Shown one piece after another: positions 22,431 through 30,068 of a DNA stretch of 38,570 nucleotides. Origin of the DNA: JBKPIY01 sp046730475 (GTDB lineage Bacteria; Actinomycetota; Thermoleophilia; Solirubrobacterales; 70-9). The stretch is taken from NCBI GenBank assembly GCA_046730475.1, contig JBKPIY010000028.1, positions 1 to 38,570 of the forward strand, in the 5' to 3' direction. The position numbers and the translations under genes were made by a program. A model generated the notes under the pieces. That model saw nothing but the letters and a program-made list of their open reading frames with translations, did no database searches and had not been told where the DNA came from. The stretch's first letter is position 1, and each line of letters opens with the position of its first letter.

Positions 22431-24084
22431 GGGAGGGTCGGGTCAGGTCTCGCTCGAGCGAGGTCTCCAGTCGCGGCTGCCTCCAATCGCCCGGAACCGT
22501 CCGCTCGATCCTCATACGCGCCGCCTCTCCGTCGATATCGAGCGTCCCGACCTGGTTGTCGAAGGTGGGCGGCTGCTCGAGCCGCCAGCCCACGGATGGA
22601 AGCTTGACCCCGGCGGCGCGGGCCAGCCCTCGGCTGAGGAGGCGCGCAAGCCGCGCGTCGCCGGCCTTCGCGATTCGCCTCTCGCGGCTGCTGAGCGCGT
22701 TTCGAAACGGCGAGCAGACCGCCTGCCAGACGGCGCTCTCGACGCCGGCGTCCTCCGGGTAGGTGACCCGGGCGAGGTAGGCGTGGTGCACGTCGCCGCC
22801 CAGGGTCAGGATCGACGCCGGCGGCTCCCCGCGCTCGCCGGCGCCCGCGCTCCGCATCAGCTCGACGATCTGATCGAACGAGTGCGGAAAGGCGCCCCAA
22901 TGCTCGAGGTCGATCGCTCGCCTGAGCTTCTCGGCGAGCGGCTTCATTGGCCTGCCCCAGGCGCCGGCCGCGACCGCGTCGTTACAGGACTCGAGCGACT
23001 GGATCGCGGGCGGGAGGAAGATCGGAAGGGTGTCGGCGACGATCAGATGACGCACGTCCCCCCGGATCACCCGCGCCAGCCAATCCCACTCGCCCTGGTC
23101 GAACATCCGGCGCGGACGGCGGTCGAGAACGCGTCCCTCGCGAGAATCCAGCATCACCAGGCGAACGCCCGCGAGATCGCGGCAATGGCTCCAGCGCCTG
23201 CCCCCGTCGCCCCAGTCGACGTCGCGGGCCCACTCGTGGAGCATCGGGCCCGCGTCGGGCTCCGCCCGCACCCGTTCCAGCAGCCCGCGCTCGGCGATCG
23301 CCCTCGGGGAGAGATTGCCGAGGTATTGGTAGACCCAGTAGCTGACAAGCGCCCCGGTGATCCGACGGTCCCACCACGGCTTCCCGCGCATCTCCTCGAG
23401 CCACGAGATCGAGGTGTTCCAGTCGTCGTGGACGTCGTGATCGTCGAAGATCATCGCGCTGGGCATCGTGGAGAGCAGCCAGCGGATCGTCTCGTCGCCC
23501 CAGCTCTCGTGGTAGAGGTGCGTGTACTCCTCGAAGTCGGCCACCTCCTCGCCCGGCTCACCGGCCGTGCCCCGCCGCCGCCGAATGAACTCGCGGGTCC
23601 GGGGCGCGTCCTCGTCCGCGTAAACCTGGTCTCCAAGCATCAGCAGCAGCTGCGGCCACTCCTCGGGAGGCTCGTGCTGCATCTGCTTGGCGAGGGCGAA
23701 CAGGGCGTCGATCTCGCGCCCGTGGTCGGGGTCCTCGTCCTTGGTCAGGGTGTACGGCGGATGATGGGGGACGGCGACGCGGCAGGAGCCGAACACGATC
23801 CGCAGCGGTGCCTCCGGCTCGATCGTCCGCAGCAGGCTGGGCGGGAAGCCGCTGTCGGGCTCCGGCCAGACCCGCTCGCCGTCGAGCAGGACCTCGTACT
23901 CGTAGACCTCCCCCGGCTCCAGCTCCTCCAGGGAGACGAGCGCGTAGTGATGCCCCTCGACCCTGAAGGTGGACTGGCGGCGCCCGAGTACCTCGACCTC
24001 GCAGGGGCCGTCGGTCTCGACCCAGATGGTCGCCGAGCTCTCGTCGACGTAGCGCAGCAGAGGTCCGAGCAGCAAGGCGGGCAC
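22387..24084 (-). CDS. PhoD-like phosphatase / metallophosphoesterase
   Basis: A 565-residue metallophosphatase of the alkaline phosphatase D class. A fibronectin-like N-terminal domain (about 1-90, GPLLRYVDESSATIWVETDG) is followed by the catalytic domain, with FGSCR, LGDQVYAD, the metal-binding DDHDVHDDW and the C-terminal GGDVHHAYLARV. No signal peptide is visible, so this member seems cytosolic, unlike secreted PhoD with its twin-arginine signal. The last 60 residues are low-complexity Arg/Pro/Ser. The GTG at 24084 lies 6 nt after TAGGCG. It is convergent with the TetR gene and overlaps it by 44 bases. The substrate (phosphodiester or phosphomonoester) cannot be told. Confidence 0.88.
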   Translation of the reverse strand: MPALLLGPLLRYVDESSATIWVETDGPCEVEVLGRRQSTFRVEGHHYALVSLEELEPGEVYEYEVLLDGERVWPEPDSGFPPSLLRTIEPEAPLRIVFGSCRVAVPHHPPYTLTKDEDPDHGREIDALFALAKQMQHEPPEEWPQLLLMLGDQVYADEDAPRTREFIRRRRGTAGEPGEEVADFEEYTHLYHESWGDETIRWLLSTMPSAMIFDDHDVHDDWNTSISWLEEMRGKPWWDRRITGALVSYWVYQYLGNLSPRAIAERGLLERVRAEPDAGPMLHEWARDVDWGDGGRRWSHCRDLAGVRLVMLDSREGRVLDRRPRRMFDQGEWDWLARVIRGDVRHLIVADTLPIFLPPAIQSLESCNDAVAAGAWGRPMKPLAEKLRRAIDLEHWGAFPHSFDQIVELMRSAGAGERGEPPASILTLGGDVHHAYLARVTYPEDAGVESAVWQAVCSPFRNALSSRERRIAKAGDARLARLLSRGLARAAGVKLPSVGWRLEQPPTFDNQVGTLDIDGEAARMRIERTVPGDWRQPRLETSLERDLTRPSPSRSARRPEAAPAR

Positions 24085-24151
24085 CTGCTACGCCTACCCG
24101 GGCTGGCGATTCGCATGCCCGCCGGCCCCGATCGGCGCCCTCGGGCACCGC

Positions 24152-24157
24152 TATCGT
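24152..24157 (+). promoter_or_regulatory. uvrB: -10 box (TATCGT) for uvrB
   Basis: TATCGT is followed by a 7-nt spacer (GGACGCG) and the ATG at 24165. An in-frame GTG at 24156 overlaps the box itself and so is an unlikely start. No LexA box was found here. Confidence 0.55.
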
Positions 24158-24164
24158 GGACGCG

Positions 24165-26159
24165 ATGGCCACCTTCAGGCTCAACCCGGCCTACACGGCG
24201 ACCGCCGACCAGCCCCGGGCGATCGCGGGCCTCGTCGAGGGGCTCGAGGCGAAGGAGCGGATCCTCACCCTGCTCGGTGCCACCGGCACCGGCAAGACCT
24301 TCACGATGGCCGGGACGATCGAGCGCCTCCAGCGCCCTGCACTGGTGATCGCCCACAACAAGACGCTCGCCGCCCAGCTCTGCAACGAGTTCCGGGAGTT
24401 CTTCCCCGGCAACGCGGTCGAGTACTTCGTCAGCTACTACGACTACTACCAGCCCGAGGCCTACGTCCCGGCCCAGGACCTCTACATCGAGAAGGACTCG
24501 TCGATCAACGACGAGATCGATCGCCTCCGCCACGCCGCCACCGCGGCGCTGTTCGCCCGCCGCGACGTGATCATCGTCGCCTCGGTGTCCTGCATCTACG
24601 GGATCGGCTCCCCCGACCTCTACCGGGAGCAGATGCAGCTGTTCAAGGTCGGCGCGTGGATCGACCGCGCCGAGCTGTTCCGGAAGCTGGTCGGGATGCA
24701 GTACCGCCGCAACGACACCAATCTCGCCCGCGGCAGCTTCCGCGCCCGCGGCGAGATCCTCGAGATCTACCCGGCCTACGCCGAGTCGGCCTACCGGGTC
24801 CAGCTGTTCGGCGACGAGATCGAGGAGATCCAGCACTTCGATCCCCTCACCGGCGAGGTGCTCGACGAGATCGACCATGTCTCGGTGTGGCCGGCCAGCC
24901 ACTACGTCGTCAAGGAGGAGACGATGGAGCGCGCGGTCGAGGAGATCGGGCGCGAGCTGCGGGAGCGGATCGCCTGGTTCGAGGAGCGGGGCAAGCAGCT
25001 CGAGGCCCACCGGCTCGCCCAGCGCACCCGCTACGACATGGAGATGCTGCGCGAGCTGGGTTTCTGCCCGGGAATCGAGAACTACTCCAGGATCTTCGAC
25101 GGCCGGCCGCCCGGGAGCCCGCCCTACACCCTGATCGACTACTTCCCCGACGACTTCGTCGTCTTCATCGACGAGTCCCACCAGACGATCCCCCAGCTCG
25201 GGGGGATGTACGAGGGGGACTTCTCGCGCAAGTCCACCCTTGTCGACTTCGGCTTCCGCCTTCCCTCGGCGGTCGACAACCGGCCGCTGAAGTTCGACGA
25301 GTTTCTCGACCGGGTCGGCCAGATGGTGCTGGTCTCGGCGACCCCCGGGCCGTGGGAGCGGGCGGAGGCCTCGCGGGTCGTCGAGCAGATCGTCCGCCCG
25401 ACCGGGATCGTCGACCCCGAGGTCGAGCTGCGCGAGACCCGCAACCAGATCGACGACCTGATGAACGAGGTCAGGGTGAGGGCCGAGCGGGACGAGCGGG
25501 TCCTGGTCACGACCCTGACGAAGAAGATGGCCGAGGACCTCACCGAGTACCTGCTCGAGCACGGCTTCAGGGTCCGCTACCTGCACTCCGAGATCGACAC
25601 CCTGGAGCGGATCCAGATCATCCGCGAGCTTCGCCTCGGCGAGTTCGACGCCCTCGTGGGCGTCAACCTGCTCCGCGAGGGCCTCGACCTCCCCGAGGTC
25701 TCGCTGGTGGCGATCTTGGACGCCGACAAGGAGGGCTTCCTCCGCGGCGAGACCGGCCTGATCCAGACGATCGGCCGCGCTGCCCGCAACGTCCGTGGGA
25801 AGGTCCTGATGTACGCCGACAAGCAGACGTCCGCGATGCGGGAGGCGATCTCCGAGACCGATCGCCGCCGCGCGATCCAGCTCGCCTACAACGAGAAGCA
25901 CGGGATCACCCCCGAGACCGTCAAGAAGGGGATCTCCGACATGGCGGAGTTCCTGGCGATGGAGTCGCAGGCGCCCCGCCGCCGCCGCCGGCGCCGAGAG
26001 GAGACCGCCGCCAAGACGCCCGAGGAGCTGGAGCGCCTGTGCGTCGAGCTGGAGGAGGAGATGCTCGCCGCCGCCGACGACCTCCGCTTCGAGGAGGCGG
26101 CCCGGATCCGCGACGAGCTCAAGGAGCTCCGCGCCGACCTCGACGCGATCCGGGCGTAG
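24165..26159 (+). CDS. uvrB: Excinuclease ABC subunit B
   Basis: Damage-verification helicase of nucleotide excision repair; it receives DNA from UvrA and recruits UvrC. It has 664 residues. Walker A GATGTGKTFTMAG is near residue 38. The beta-hairpin region VSYYDYYQPEAYVPAQD leads into IEKDSSINDEIDRLRH; the Walker B-like VFIDESHQTIPQ and helicase motif VI (QTIGRAARN) are also present. A basic Arg-rich stretch precedes the C-terminal UVR coiled coil (ELEEEMLAAADDLRFEEAAR), which binds UvrC/UvrA. The F420-type oxidoreductase follows after 13 bases and probably shares its mRNA. uvrA is 5.5 kb downstream in its own unit. Confidence 0.97.
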   Translation: MATFRLNPAYTATADQPRAIAGLVEGLEAKERILTLLGATGTGKTFTMAGTIERLQRPALVIAHNKTLAAQLCNEFREFFPGNAVEYFVSYYDYYQPEAYVPAQDLYIEKDSSINDEIDRLRHAATAALFARRDVIIVASVSCIYGIGSPDLYREQMQLFKVGAWIDRAELFRKLVGMQYRRNDTNLARGSFRARGEILEIYPAYAESAYRVQLFGDEIEEIQHFDPLTGEVLDEIDHVSVWPASHYVVKEETMERAVEEIGRELRERIAWFEERGKQLEAHRLAQRTRYDMEMLRELGFCPGIENYSRIFDGRPPGSPPYTLIDYFPDDFVVFIDESHQTIPQLGGMYEGDFSRKSTLVDFGFRLPSAVDNRPLKFDEFLDRVGQMVLVSATPGPWERAEASRVVEQIVRPTGIVDPEVELRETRNQIDDLMNEVRVRAERDERVLVTTLTKKMAEDLTEYLLEHGFRVRYLHSEIDTLERIQIIRELRLGEFDALVGVNLLREGLDLPEVSLVAILDADKEGFLRGETGLIQTIGRAARNVRGKVLMYADKQTSAMREAISETDRRRAIQLAYNEKHGITPETVKKGISDMAEFLAMESQAPRRRRRRREETAAKTPEELERLCVELEEEMLAAADDLRFEEAARIRDELKELRADLDAIRA

Positions 26160-26172
26160 AAAGGGGGAAGGA

Positions 26173-26834
26173 ATGAAGATCGGAATCGTCGGGGCCGGGC
26201 GGATCGGCGGCAACTGCGCGCGGCAGTTTGCGAACGGCGGCCATCAGGTGAAGCTCAGCTTCGCTCGCGACCGGAGCAGGCTCGAGGCGCTCGCCGCCGA
26301 GATCGGCGAGGGGGCGTCCGCCGGGACGCCCGCCGAGGCGGCCGAGTTCGGCGAGGTGGTGGTCCTGTCGGTGCCGTGGGACGCGATCGACGAGGCCCTC
26401 GCCCAGGCGGGCAAGCTCGACGGGAAGATCGTGATCGATACCACCAACCAGTACGGCAGCGTGGGCCTCCCGGGCGAGGGCGAGACGGCGGCTCAGCACA
26501 ACGCGGCGCGGATGCCCGGGGCCCGCTACACGAAGAGCTGCAACACGCTCACCTCGGCCTTTAGGCCGAGGCCGCCAATCGGCCGGAGGCGGAGCGGGTG
26601 GTCCAGTGGATCTGCGGCGACGACGAGGAGGCGAAGCGGGTGGTCGCCCGGCTGATCGCGGACGCCGGCTACGCCCCCGTCGACCTCGGCAGCACCGCCG
26701 GCTGCGAAGTGATGGAGGCGCCGCGTCGCCCGGGCGCCGTCTACGGTGAGGAGTACCGACCCGCCGAGGCCCGGGAGGTGGTCGAGGCGGTGCGGGCGGG
26801 CAAGGAGATCCCGGCCACCCCGACCTACGGGTAG
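26173..26834 (+). pseudogene. F420-dependent NADP oxidoreductase family gene with a one-base deletion
   Basis: The first frame gives MKIGIVGAGRIGGNCARQFA (GxGxxG Rossmann motif), VVVLSVPWDAIDEAL and IDTTNQYG, as in the F420:NADP oxidoreductase/NADP-binding family (PF03807). After NTLTSAF the frame ends in an Arg-rich junk tail with a stop at 26653-26655. A second frame resumes the family sequence (AEAANRPEAERVVQWICGDD, then APVDLGSTAGCEVMEAP) to a stop at 26834. The lesion is at 26562/26563, where TTTAG would read TTT-CAG with one more C. Restoring it gives about 220 residues, the normal length. A strong AAGGGGG site (26161-26167) precedes the ATG. It is either a sequencing error or a recent mutation. 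Confidence 0.8.
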
Positions 26835-26869
26835 CGCCGGACCGCCGCGGGTAAGGCAGAATCCCCGTG

Positions 26870-27313
26870 GTGAGCGCCGAGGAGCTGGCCCAGCGAGCGG
26901 CAGACCGGGTCCGCGAGGTGATCGCAGAGGCGGAGGGCAGGGCAGCCGAGGTTGTCCGCGAGGCGGAGGAGCGGGGCAAGGAGATCATCGCCGCCGCCGA
27001 GGCCGAGGCGAAGACGATCCGGGAGCGCGCGGAGGCCGAGACCCGGGCGCGGATCGAGCGGGCCAGGAGGGCGCTCGACGAGCTCGCTGCCGGCGAGGTC
27101 TCGTCACCCGCGCCGGCCGAGCCGCCGCCCGCGCCGGAGCCCTCGCCAAGGGGGGCCGGCGGGGCCGAGGAGGGCGCCGCCCGGCTGGTGGCGATGAAGA
27201 TGGCGCTCGACGGAGCCACCCGGGAGGAGATCGTCGCCTCGCTCAGCGACGAGATCCCGGCGGAGACCCGCGAGGAGATCGCGGGGGAGGTGATGGAGCG
27301 CGCGAAGCGCTGA
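26870..27313 (+). CDS. Ala/Glu-rich coiled-coil protein of unknown function
   Basis: I do not recognise a named family. About 147 residues. Residues 3-75 form a long charged helix with heptad-like spacing (REVIAEAEGRAAEVVREAEE), resembling DivIVA- or ATP-synthase-b-like coiled coils. A Pro/Ala/Gly linker (about 78-105) follows. A small C-terminal helical domain (LVAMKMALDGATREEIVASL) resembles short helical modules at the ends of actinobacterial coiled-coil proteins. Either GTG 26867 or GTG 26870 could be the start; 26870 lies 7 nt after CAGAAT. Codon use is like that of its neighbours. A scaffold or wall-growth role is possible but unsupported. Confidence 0.7.
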   Translation: MSAEELAQRAADRVREVIAEAEGRAAEVVREAEERGKEIIAAAEAEAKTIRERAEAETRARIERARRALDELAAGEVSSPAPAEPPPAPEPSPRGAGGAEEGAARLVAMKMALDGATREEIVASLSDEIPAETREEIAGEVMERAKR

Positions 27314-27325
27314 GCCGGGGCGGTT

Positions 27326-27331
27326 TAGCCT
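27326..27331 (+). promoter_or_regulatory. -10 box (TAGCCT) for the aldo/keto reductase gene
   Basis: TAGCCT lies 12 bases after the stop of the coiled-coil gene. It would give a leader of about 60 nt before the ATG at 27398, which has its own TAGGA ribosome site at 27387-27391 (6-nt spacing). Confidence 0.4.
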
Positions 27332-27397
27332 GGCGGTCCGATCGGGAAGGAAGCCTTGGGCGCCTCGGCTTCGAGCGAAGGAGAAGTAGGACCCAGG

Positions 27398-28372
27398 ATG
27401 GAAAGAGTGACCCTCGGAATGACCCACCTCGAGGTCTCCCCGATCTGCTTCGGCACCTGGCAGCTCGGTGGCGACTGGGGCGCCTTCGACGAGAGAGAGG
27501 CGACCGAGGCCATTCAGCGCGCCCGCGAGCTCGGGATCAACTTCTTCGACAGCGCCGCCGCCTACGGCTGGGGCGCCTCCGAGGAGCTCCTCGGTCGCGC
27601 CCTCGCCGACGAGCTCGGCTCGAACCGCGACGAGCTGGTGATCGCGACCAAGGGCGGGCTGCGGATGGAGGGTGACCGGCTGACCCGGGACTCGAGCCCG
27701 GGTGCGCTCCGCGACGGAGTCGAGGCGAGCCTTCGCGCCCTCGGCGTCGACCATATCGACGTCTACCAGCTGCATTGGCCCGACCCCAACACCCCGTTCG
27801 CCGAGACCGCCAAGGCGCTCCAGGGCCTTGTCGACGAGGGGAAGATCCGCCATGTCGGCGCCTCGAACTTCAGCCCCCAGCAGATGGCCGAGTTCGCCCG
27901 CACCCGTCCGCTGGAGACGCTCCAGCCCGTCTACCACCTGTTCCGCCGCGAGGTCGAGGACGAAGTCCTGCCCTACTGCGCCGAGCACGACATCGGCGTC
28001 TTCGTCTACGCCCCCCTCGGGCACGGGCTCCTCACCGGGACGATGACCGAGGACCAGCGGTTCGCCGAGGGCGACTGGCGCGCGGGCAGCTCCCTGTTCC
28101 GGGGCGACGCTTTCAAGCGCAACCTCGGGGTGGTCGACGAGCTGAAGGCGTTCGCGGGAGAGCGCCGGCTCACGATCAGCCAGCTTGCCGTCGCCTGGGT
28201 GCTCGCCAACCCGGCCGTCCACGCCGCGATCGTCGGAACCCGTAACCCCGCCCACATCGTGAGCGCGGTGGAAGCGTCGGAGCGGCGGCTGAGCGAGGAG
28301 GATCTGGCCGAGATCGACGGGATCATGGAGGGGGCCGTCCAGGTCGGGGGCCCGACGCCCGAGTCGATCTAG
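27398..28372 (+). CDS. Aldo/keto reductase
   Basis: NADPH-dependent carbonyl reductase with a TIM-barrel fold, 324 residues. It opens with the usual MERVTLGMTHLEVSPICFGT. The catalytic tetrad is visible: D and Y in INFFDSAAAYG, K in VIATKGG and H in YQLHWPD. Later signatures are GKIRHVGASNFS and the cofactor-binding AIVGTRNPAHI. It is close to the bacterial AKR11/AKR12-type enzymes; the physiological substrate is unknown. The ATG 27398 is preferred to an upstream TTG (27356) because AKR proteins start at this point and TAGGA lies 6 nt before it. It is convergent with the VOC gene. Confidence 0.93.
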   Translation: MERVTLGMTHLEVSPICFGTWQLGGDWGAFDEREATEAIQRARELGINFFDSAAAYGWGASEELLGRALADELGSNRDELVIATKGGLRMEGDRLTRDSSPGALRDGVEASLRALGVDHIDVYQLHWPDPNTPFAETAKALQGLVDEGKIRHVGASNFSPQQMAEFARTRPLETLQPVYHLFRREVEDEVLPYCAEHDIGVFVYAPLGHGLLTGTMTEDQRFAEGDWRAGSSLFRGDAFKRNLGVVDELKAFAGERRLTISQLAVAWVLANPAVHAAIVGTRNPAHIVSAVEASERRLSEEDLAEIDGIMEGAVQVGGPTPESI

Positions 28373-28400
28373 CGCCCGTCCGGGCGCGCCGCTCGGCGCG
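28372..28400. terminator. Two tandem GC hairpins after the aldo/keto reductase gene
   Basis: GCGCCC-GTCC-GGGCGC (28372-28387) begins within the stop codon. It is overlapped by CGCGCC-GCTC-GGCGCG (28385-28400). The two stems share three bases, so they are alternatives or partial forms. No T-run follows. They lie between convergent genes, where a terminator is expected. Confidence 0.4.
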
Positions 28401-28462
28401 GTCGCGGGCGCGTGCTCATCGCGGGAGGTCCGTCCCCCCTCTCGGGCGGGGCGGCGCCCGCC

Positions 28463-28918
28463 TCAGTCGCCGTCCCGGTCGGGCCGGAAGGTTCCCGGCC
28501 CGCCGCCGCCCCTGGCGCCCGACGCGTACTCGGCCATGTCCTGGGACCAGAACTCGACCACGTTGCCGTCGGGGTCGGTGAGGTAGATCGCCCGCCCGGG
28601 ACCCAGCTGGACCGGCCCCTCCACCTCGACCCCGCGGTCCTCCAGCCGCCGTAGGAGGCGGTCGAGCTCTGGTTCCTCGACGTGGAAGGCGTAATGAACG
28701 TGGGCCCCGCCTCGACCTCCGGCGAGGCCGACCTGCTCGGTCCACAGGCCCAACCGCGCCGACTCCCCGACCAGGTACCAGTAGCGGCCTTCCCGCCCCT
28801 CTCCGTAGAGGGTCTCCTCGAACCCGAGCTGGTCGCGGTAGAAGAGCCGCGCCGCCTCCAGGTCGGAGACCTCCAGCACCAGCTCCGAGATTCCAGTCAC
28901 CGCCGGCGGCTCGGTCAC
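28463..28918 (-). CDS. VOC-superfamily (glyoxalase/dioxygenase-like) protein
   Basis: A 151-residue protein with the paired beta-alpha-beta-beta-beta fold: ISELVLEVSDLEAARLFYRD in the first half, and HVHYAFHVEEPELDRLLRRL with AIYLTDPDGNVVEFW in the second. A His in the second half and the terminal Glu can serve as metal ligands, while the first position has Glu where His is common. Such proteins include glyoxalases, dioxygenases and antibiotic-binding proteins; the actual reaction is unknown. The GTG start lies 7 nt after TAGGCT. The last 25 residues are a Gly-rich tail. The gene diverges from the damaged MFS gene. Confidence 0.88.
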   Translation of the reverse strand: MTEPPAVTGISELVLEVSDLEAARLFYRDQLGFEETLYGEGREGRYWYLVGESARLGLWTEQVGLAGGRGGAHVHYAFHVEEPELDRLLRRLEDRGVEVEGPVQLGPGRAIYLTDPDGNVVEFWSQDMAEYASGARGGGGPGTFRPDRDGD

Positions 28919-28925
28919 ATTTGCG

Positions 28926-28931
28926 AGCCTA
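28926..28931 (-). promoter_or_regulatory. -10 box (TAGGCT) for the VOC gene
   Basis: Minus-strand TAGGCT, a 7-nt spacer (CGCAAAT) and the GTG at 28918 fit the leaderless geometry seen at several other genes here. Confidence 0.55.
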
Positions 28932-28956
28932 CCCAGCGCCGTGCCACCCTGGCCGG

Positions 28957-30030
28957 ATGCTCGCTCCCTACCGCGACCTGCTCCGGATCCCCGGGATGCG
29001 CGTCCCCCTGGCCGCCGCGTTGGTCGCGCGGCTGCCCTACGCAGCCACCGGGCTCGCGGGGATCCTCCTCATCCGCTCGACCACGGGCTCGCTCGCAAGC
29101 GCTGGGGCGGTCGAGGCCTGCTTCACGGTCGGCGCCGGGATCGGCTTGCCCGCGCTCGGCCGGAGGATCGATCGGATCGGGCAGACGAGAGTGCTCCTGT
29201 CGACCGTGTCGATCCAGAGCGCAACCCTGATCGGGTTCGTGCTGGCAGCTCCAGTCGGCGCTGGCGCTCGACGCGGTGATGATCGAGACCATCTTCATCG
29301 CCGGCCCCCTGCTCGCGGCGGGGATCGCCGCCTGGGCGGGCGCCGACTGGGCTGTGCTCGCGACCGTCGCCGTGACCGTGGCCGGGGTGCTCCCCTTCGC
29401 CGCCTCGCGCGCCTCGCGCGAGTGGCGCCCCGCCACAGACGGGCACCGCCACCGGGCGGGGCCGCTGCGCACCCCGGCCCTCTGGGTGCTGGTCGCGGGC
29501 GGATCGGGCCTCGGCTTCTCCGACGGCGCCCTCGTGATCGCGCTCACCGCCTTCGGCGCTGCCCACGGCTCGCCCGAGGCGGTGGGGCCGCTGATCTCGA
29601 TCCAGGCCGTGGTCAGCTTGATCGCGGGCGCCTGGTACGGCGCCCGGCGCTGGCGCAGCCCGCCGGCGACCGCTACGTCACCCTGCTGATGCTCCTCGCC
29701 CTGGGCTTCGCCCCGCTGCTGCTCGCGAGCTCGATTCCCGCGATGGCCGCCATGATCGTCTTCTCCGGGCTCGCCTTCGCCCCCACCACCGCCACCGAGT
29801 ACCTGCTGGTCCAGCGCCTGGCGCCCGCCGGAACGGAGACCGAGGCGCTCGGCTGGGTGCTCACCTCGCATGTCGTCGGCTCGGGCCTCGGGTCGCTGGT
29901 TGCCGGCGCCGCGGTGAGCGGGGGCGGCTTCCGGATCGGGCTCGGGATCGCGGTCGCCGGCGCCACCGCCGGGTGGGCGATCGCTCGCGCCGGAAGGAGC
30001 CACCTCCGGGTCGCGGCTGTCACCCCATAA
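28957..30030 (+). pseudogene. MFS-type transporter gene with two compensating frameshifts
   Basis: The N-terminal part (28957 to about 29255) gives membrane-protein sequence with an MFS-like loop (GLPALGRRIDRIGQTRVLLS). From about 29258 to about 29665 the hydrophobic sequence continues in the +1 frame (LDAVMIETIFIAGPLLAAGI, then LWVLVAGGSGLGFSDGALVI). It then returns to the first frame (YVTLLMLLALGFAPLLLASS) and ends at 30030. The original frame stays open throughout, but its middle third reads as Arg/Gly-rich sequence without membrane spans. Restoring both sites gives about 357 residues with roughly ten to twelve spans. The substrate is unknown. Either two indel errors in the assembly or a decayed gene would explain it. 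ATG 28957 is 6 nt after CACCCT. Confidence 0.75.
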
Positions 30031-30068
30031 CCCGGACGCCGGAGCGGGCCGAGGTGGGCCAGGAGACC

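Noticed and set aside
24085..24164. LexA box for uvrB
   Set aside because: No GAAC-N4-GTTC is present; ATTCGCATGC-like stretches do not fit the consensus.
23745..26213. Minus-strand open frame opposite uvrB
   Set aside because: It is the complement of conserved uvrB sequence and has low-complexity Leu/Asp/Val composition.
26550..26580. Programmed frameshift in the F420 oxidoreductase gene
   Set aside because: There is no slippery heptamer, stimulatory Shine-Dalgarno sequence or pseudoknot at the site; a lost C explains it more simply.
27356..27397. Upstream TTG start for the aldo/keto reductase
   Set aside because: It would add 14 residues not seen in the family, while ATG 27398 has a TAGGA site 6 nt before it and gives the standard N-terminus.
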